From Pleurodeles waltl (lineage: Eukaryota > Chordata > Amphibia > Caudata > Salamandridae), in the NCBI RefSeq assembly GCF_031143425.1, contig NC_090441.1:224312928-224376927 (forward strand): 64,000 nucleotides of DNA. Direction: 5' to 3'. Positions 59,420-64,000 of the stretch are shown piece by piece. The translations under genes were made by a program, and so were the position numbers. Position 1 is the first letter of the stretch; each line of letters begins with the position of its first letter. The notes below the pieces were generated by a model. It made no database searches and was not told where the DNA came from. It was given only the letters and a program-made list of their open reading frames with translations.

Positions 59420-60681
59420 CCTTGCCTCCCCACGCTAGACTGCATTGCTGGGTACTGCGTGATTTGCAGTTTCTCCGGCTCCTGTGCACTCTTCCAGGAT
59501 TACCTTTGTGCACAGCCAAGCCTGGGTCCCCGACACTCTAACCTGCCGTGCACAACCTTCTGAGTTGTCCTCCGGCATCATGGGACTCCCTTTTGTTACT
59601 TCGTGTGAACTCCGGTTCACTCTTCTTTGAAGTGCCTGTTCCGGTACTTCTGTGGGCGCTGCCTGCTTCTGCTAGGTCTCCCTAACTTGCTGGTACTCCC
59701 CTCTGTCTCCTCCTGTAAGTGCCGACATCCTGGTCCCTCCTGGGCCACAGCAGCAGCCAAAAACCCCAACCGCAACCCTTGCAGCTAGTTAGGCTTGTTT
59801 GCGGTCTTTCTGCGTAGGAACACCTCTGCAAGCTTCATCGTGACATGGGACATCCATCCTCCAAAGGGAAAGTTGCTAGTCCTCTTCTTGCTTGCAGAAC
59901 TCCAAGCTTCTTCCAACAGGTGGCAGCTTCCTTGCGCCCTCAACTGCCATTTCCCGGGCTCCTGCCCACTCCCGACACTGTCGCGACTATTGGACTTGGT
60001 CCCCTTGTCTTACAGGTACTCAGGTCTGGAAATCCACTGTTGTTTCATTGCTGGTGTTTGTTCTTCCTGCAGAATCCCCCATCACGACTTCTGTGCTCTC
60101 TGGGGGTAGTAGGTGCACTTTACACCTTCCTTTCAGGGTTTTGCGGTGGGCTATTATTCTAACCCTCACTGTTTTCTTACAGTCCCAGCGACCCTCTACA
60201 AGCTCACATAGGTTTGGGGTCCATTTGTGGTTCGCATTCCACTTTTGGAGTATGTGGTTTGTGTTGCCCCAATACCTATGTGCTCCTATTGCAATCTACT
60301 GTAACTTTACATTGCTTGCATTACTTTTCTTGCTATTACCTGCATAATTTTGGTTTGTGTACATATATCTTGTGTATATAACTTATCCTCATACTGAGGG
60401 TACTCACTGAGATACTTTTGGCATATTGTCCTATAAATAAAGTACCTTTATTTTTAGTACTTCTGTGTATTGTGTTTTCTTATGATATTGTGCATATGAC
60501 ACCAGTGGTATAGTAGGAGCTTTACATGTCTCCTAGTGCAGCCTAAGCTGCTTTGCCATAGCTACCTTCTATCAGCCTAAGCTGCTAGAAACACCTCTTC
60601 TACACTAATAAGGGATAACTGGACCTGGCACAAGGTGTAAGTACCTCTGGTACCCACTACTAGCCAGGCCAGCCTCCTACA

Positions 60682-61146
60682 CTTATAAGTTACTTATGTG
60701 CAGTGGTAAATGGCTGTGAAATAACGTGGACTTTATTTCACTCAGGCTGCAGTGGCAGGCCTGTGTAAGAATTGTCAGAGCTCCCTATGGGTGGCAAAAG
60801 AAATGCTGCAACCCATAGGGATCTCCTAGAACCCCAATACCCTGGGTACCTCAGTACCATATACAAGGGAATTATATGGGTGTACCAGTATGCCAATGTG
60901 AATTGGTAAATTTAGTCAGTAGCCTGTTTGTGACAAATTTGGAAAGCAGAGAGAGCATAGCCACTGAGGTTCTGTTTAGCAGAGCCTCAGTGAGACAGTT
61001 AGGCACTACACAGGGAACACACACAAGGCACATACTATGAGCACTGGGGCCTGGTCTGGCATGGTCCCAGTGACACAAGGACTAAAACAACATACATACA
61101 CTGAAATATGGGGGTAACATGCCAGGCAAGGTGGTACTTTCCTACA
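60682..61146 (-). mobile_element. 5' LTR of element B, outer end
   Basis: This is the reverse complement of the first ~465 bases of the LTR. It ends with CTTTCCTACA at 61146 (LTR start). It begins exactly where the 3' LTR of C ends, at CTTATAAGTTAC. Orientation and content fit the missing outer end of B's 5' LTR, split off by insertion of C. Confidence 0.7.
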
Positions 61147-61894
61147 GCAGGCCCCTCAGGAGTCAGAGTACGGGCGCTGACGGCCATGGCGGGCGGGCGA
61201 GCAGGGATACACTGGTGCTCTGCTCCGCTGCGATGCCGAGAAGGAACGCTTTGCGCTCCCCTTGAAGGAGGGAGCATGTGTTTGCACCCCGTGGCTGTGC
61301 CGTGGCCAGCTGTGAGGGGGGGCGCGGCTGGTAGGTGAACCCCCCTATTTTTTGGTGGTGTATTTTGGTGGCCCCACCTTACATCTCTGGGTGGATCTCC
61401 TGCTGTGGCCCGTATAGGCAACACCTGCGGTCAGCAGCGCATGGTGGCGACTGTGGTGGATATGACTGGACTCGTGAGCCAGCACCCACATGGAGGGCCT
61501 TTGCGCTGCGGGCCGGTGCCCATCCAGCCTTATTTCAGCTGAGGCCTGCTGCGATGAGGGTGCGTTCGGCGGGTGACCCTCCCTATATTTTGGTGGTGTA
61601 TTTTGGGGCCCTGTCTGACGCCTCGGAGGTGGGCGTACTGTTGCGGCCTGCGGGAGCAACGCCTGTCGCTAGCGACACATGGCTTTGAAAGCCGTGGCTA
61701 GGAGAGGCAGAGCCTACATCGGAGGACCTTGGCGCTGGAGTCCATCCTGACTCATTTCAACTGCGAAGTGCTGTGGTCTACTGGAGTCTACAGAAGGGGG
61801 GCTCAGCCCTGGGCGTCTTGGGCGACTGCTGGCACACCCTTCTCGCCTGGTTGGCTGTCCGTGCTGGTGCGCTTCGAGGTGCTCGCTTAGTAAG
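61147..61894 (+). mobile_element. L1 5' UTR with tandem monomers
   Basis: This GC-rich stretch directly precedes the ORF1 start. Two or three related segments of about 200-240 bases repeat the words CCCTAT...TTTTGGTGGTGTATTTTGG (near 61342 and 61582) and GCAACACCTG/GCAACGCCTG. Tandem promoter monomers are known from rodent L1s. Confidence 0.55.
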
Positions 61895-62337
61895 ATGGAT
61901 CAAAAGCAGCCCAAACTTACCTTCGAGGGCAAGAAGAAGAACAACCAAGCAGGTTGGACGTCTGACGACCCACCTCAAGTGGAGGACATTCAATCGCCCT
62001 CTGTGAAAGCTATGTTTGTGGACCTCAAACAGAGCCTGGCTAGCATTGACGGGAAAATGGATCTCCTGACTGCACAGATGGAACGTTTGAAGGAGTGGGT
62101 GGACAGCCATGCCACCCGGCTTAAGCATGTGGAGTCTCGCACATCGGATCTAGAGGATGGCCGTCTTGAAGATGGAGAGAAGCTGCTGCGGATGGAGATG
62201 GTTTTAGAACTTATCCGTAATAAAGACCTTGAGGCCTGGTCCCGCCACAATAATGTGCACATTTTAGGTCTGTCGGAGTCGACAGCTATGGGTCATATGG
62301 AGGATTACATGGAGACCATGGCTCTCATTGACGGTAA
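61895..62337 (+). pseudogene. L1 ORF1 protein, 5' part
   Basis: The frame starting at ATG 61895 reads MDQKQPKLTFEGKKK. It then has a coiled-coil region (about residues 40-95: LKQSLASIDGKMDLLTAQME, RTSDLEDGRLEDGEKLLRME) and the start of the RRM-like domain (RHNNVHILGLSES, about 117-130). This order is that of L1 ORF1p, an RNA-binding trimeric chaperone of about 300-350 residues. The sequence leaves the L1 near residue 148, where Harbinger-like DNA begins, so the second half and ORF2 are absent. Confidence 0.75.
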
Positions 62338-63215
62338 ATACCACTGACCACCATGCTGACTGCAACCAACATACTGCCGCCGGTGCGGATATCCGTTCAC
62401 CATATTATGACACACACACCAATCCGTCACTATACAGCCACAGACGTAACTCCGACACACCAAAGGTCAGTGATAAACTGGCGGTATCAAAACCCACACC
62501 GTTACGCCAACAGAACTACGCCCACCACATTATGACCCAGGAATCACCACACAGGACATTTAACCGTGGTAAACCATTGGTGGTACATACCGCTGCGCTG
62601 AAAATACACACACTCAAAGAAAACAACACCACATTGGACAATTTAAATTACACACACCTGACACACATACACATACCACACCCACACACCCACACCACTA
62701 TAAAACACCCACCCACATTACCCACAACCCTTTATGACTATGCAGCACTGGCACCAAAGAGAGACAGCAAGAGCACTCACAACCAGAGCAACATACCACC
62801 ATCACCTATACACCACCCACGCACCTCACAACACAAACCCCAACATATCATCCTACGTACCCTCACCTACAATACTCACAATACTCACACAACACCCATG
62901 GCACCACAACAACTCCCCAAATTCTCTGAGGAGGAGCTAAGGGTCATGGTGGAGGAAATCATCCGGGTAGAGCCACAGGTATTTGGAGCACAGGTGCAGC
63001 AGATATCCATTGCTAGGAAGATGGAGCTATGGCAGAGGCTCGTGGACAGGGTCTGCACTGTGAGACAGTACCCCAGGACAACGGATGACATCAGGAAGAG
63101 GTGGAACGACCTACGGGGGAAAGTGGATTCCATTGCAGCAAGACATGTGACTCCTATGCCCTGTGACCCTCACTGTCTTATGTCACATATCCTGTACATT
63201 GATTTACACACATGA
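62338..63215 (+). mobile_element. Harbinger 5' fragment
   Basis: Beginning near GGTAAATACCACTGACCACC inside the L1 ORF, this stretch has the ATTATGAC and GGCGGT words also seen at 38757-38960. It contains an AC-rich leader and a Myb-like ORF start, and fades into unrelated sequence after about 63150. It is a truncated Harbinger copy of a family different from the 14-kb element. Confidence 0.55.
62898..63150 (+). pseudogene. Harbinger Myb-like protein, N-terminal part
   Basis: The ATG at 62898 (MAPQQLPKFSEEELRVMVEE) opens a Myb/SANT-like domain of about 80 residues: FSEEELRVMVEEIIRVEP, then MELWQRLVDRVCTV, then DDIRKRWNDLRGKVDSIAAR. The pattern matches the Myb domain of gene 3 in the 14-kb element in spacing but not in sequence. 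The open frame upstream, to 62328, is low-complexity leader and not counted. After residue ~85 the sequence is unrelated, so the protein is truncated. Confidence 0.65.
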
Positions 63216-64000
63216 GTTATTGTCAATGCATAATATATACATGTGATGTAAAGTGCTCTTACACCCTGCATTAGGATGAGTAGTGCTAAAGTGCTATAAA
63301 AGATATAAAACAAAATAGTTGTATTTAAATTTTAATTTATGTACATATTGAGAGAGACCAAGCCATCTGACCTTCTTACAGTGCATGCTTATGTCTTATA
63401 TGTCCGGGTTGAACAAAGCCAAAACATCCCTCTCAAGAACCTGTGAAGAGATAAGCGGTGTGCCTTTGTTTACCCTCCATTACATTTATGTGTGAGGCTC
63501 CCCATAGCTCCTAACCATGATACTTCAACAAAAGGAGGCCTGATGGCCTCTTAACGTCGCCCTTTGTTATGGGCTGAGCTGGAATCTGACAAGCCCCTTC
63601 CCCGCCTGTATGTCCCTGCTCGGAACAAAAGCAGACAACGTGCAGGCGCTGCTGAATGTGTCCCAGTGTCCACAAAAATTACACCAGCACAAGCATATTT
63701 CTGTGGGGCCCACATTATTTGTAGGATAGACAGCGTCGACCATGTGAAAAAAGTGTGCAGAATCCACCTACCTGCCTCTACCCTCAACTCGAGGCCTGAG
63801 ATTCACCTGCTGTGTAGCCAAATACTGACCTCTTCTCAGCATTTCAGTGGAAGTGCATCAACCCAGGGGCACACGCTCCAACTCTTCAGGGGCCCACAGT
63901 CCTTTGAGGGGCCCCATCATTTTACATTATGTCACTGCACCATCACCCTGCTGTGCAGGTAGTCCCACAAGAGTCTTGTTTAGGGTAAATTGATTTAAAT
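63216..64000. other. unassigned sequence at the window end
   Basis: I see no coding domain and no terminal repeat. It is mixed, moderately AT-rich sequence with scattered short open frames of no recognisable character. Confidence 0.4.

Larger units (their letters stand above)
57690..60681 (+). mobile_element. complete 3' LTR of element C (2992 bp)
   Basis: The LTR runs from TGTAGGAAAG to CCTACA and is the reference copy of the family in this window. Landmarks are a conserved hairpin at about 58378-58432, the TATA-like GGCTATTTAGGG at 58983-58993, a GGAGGTAAGT donor-like site at 59410-59419, and AATAAA at 60436-60441. If the TATA-like box is the promoter, the transcribed part before the poly(A) signal is about 1.4 kb, very long for an LTR. 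Confidence 0.93.

Noticed and set aside
62328..62897. N-terminal extension of the Myb-like ORF
   Set aside because: The upstream part is His/Thr/Pro-rich translation of an AC-biased leader. The ATG at 62898 immediately precedes the domain and is the more plausible start.

Overview
The window reads as gene-free, transposon-packed DNA from a giant-genome vertebrate, most likely a salamander (newt-like). The basis is a pile-up of ~3-kb LTRs of a Gmr1-type Ty3/gypsy family, two foamy-virus-like endogenous retroviruses, PIF/Harbinger elements and their MITEs, an L2-tailed SINE and an L1. No host exon, tRNA or rRNA gene was found. Species assignment is inference.

Layout. 1-2506: two abutting LTR fragments. 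2507-8390: a minus-strand remnant of a foamy-like ERV (LTR, post-env ORF, env TM), split by a solo Gmr1-type LTR (5365-8338, TSD CTTTT) that carries a palindromic MITE. 8391-38756: a minus-strand, internally deleted Gmr1-type element ('A'). A foamy-like provirus (8509-36880, TSD GAGGT) is inserted in A's 3' LTR. That provirus has broken gag, pol and env, plus a small conserved post-env ORF. It is itself invaded three times: a solo LTR in its 5' LTR (8982-11904, TSD GTCCT), a GC-rich MITE in env (TSD ATA), and a 14,060-bp PIF/Harbinger transposon in its 3' LTR (22624-36683, TSD GAA).

The Harbinger element is the most interesting object. It appears to carry three intact, spliced genes: a DDE transposase, and two different Myb/SANT-like proteins that are convergently transcribed. 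A 140-bp tandem array rich in TGACGC motifs lies upstream of one of them, and the same motif is dense in the subterminal regions.

38757-44856: decayed Harbinger-derived sequence on the minus strand. It contains an 82-bp coding-derived minisatellite (about 28 units, with a 326-bp higher-order period) and a tRNA-headed SINE. 44857-61146: two Gmr1-type elements head to head, 'B' on minus and 'C' on plus. Both have the pol order protease-integrase-RT-RNase H, and a Gag with a SCAN-like capsid segment. Their facing 5' LTRs are fused at about 51214, as expected if C inserted into B's LTR and the resulting palindrome lost its centre. 61147-62337: L1 5' UTR monomers and the start of ORF1, broken by a second Harbinger fragment (62338-about 63150) with a Myb-like ORF. 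The last ~0.8 kb is unassigned.

All coordinates, splice sites and domain calls come from reading the sequence. No database search was possible.
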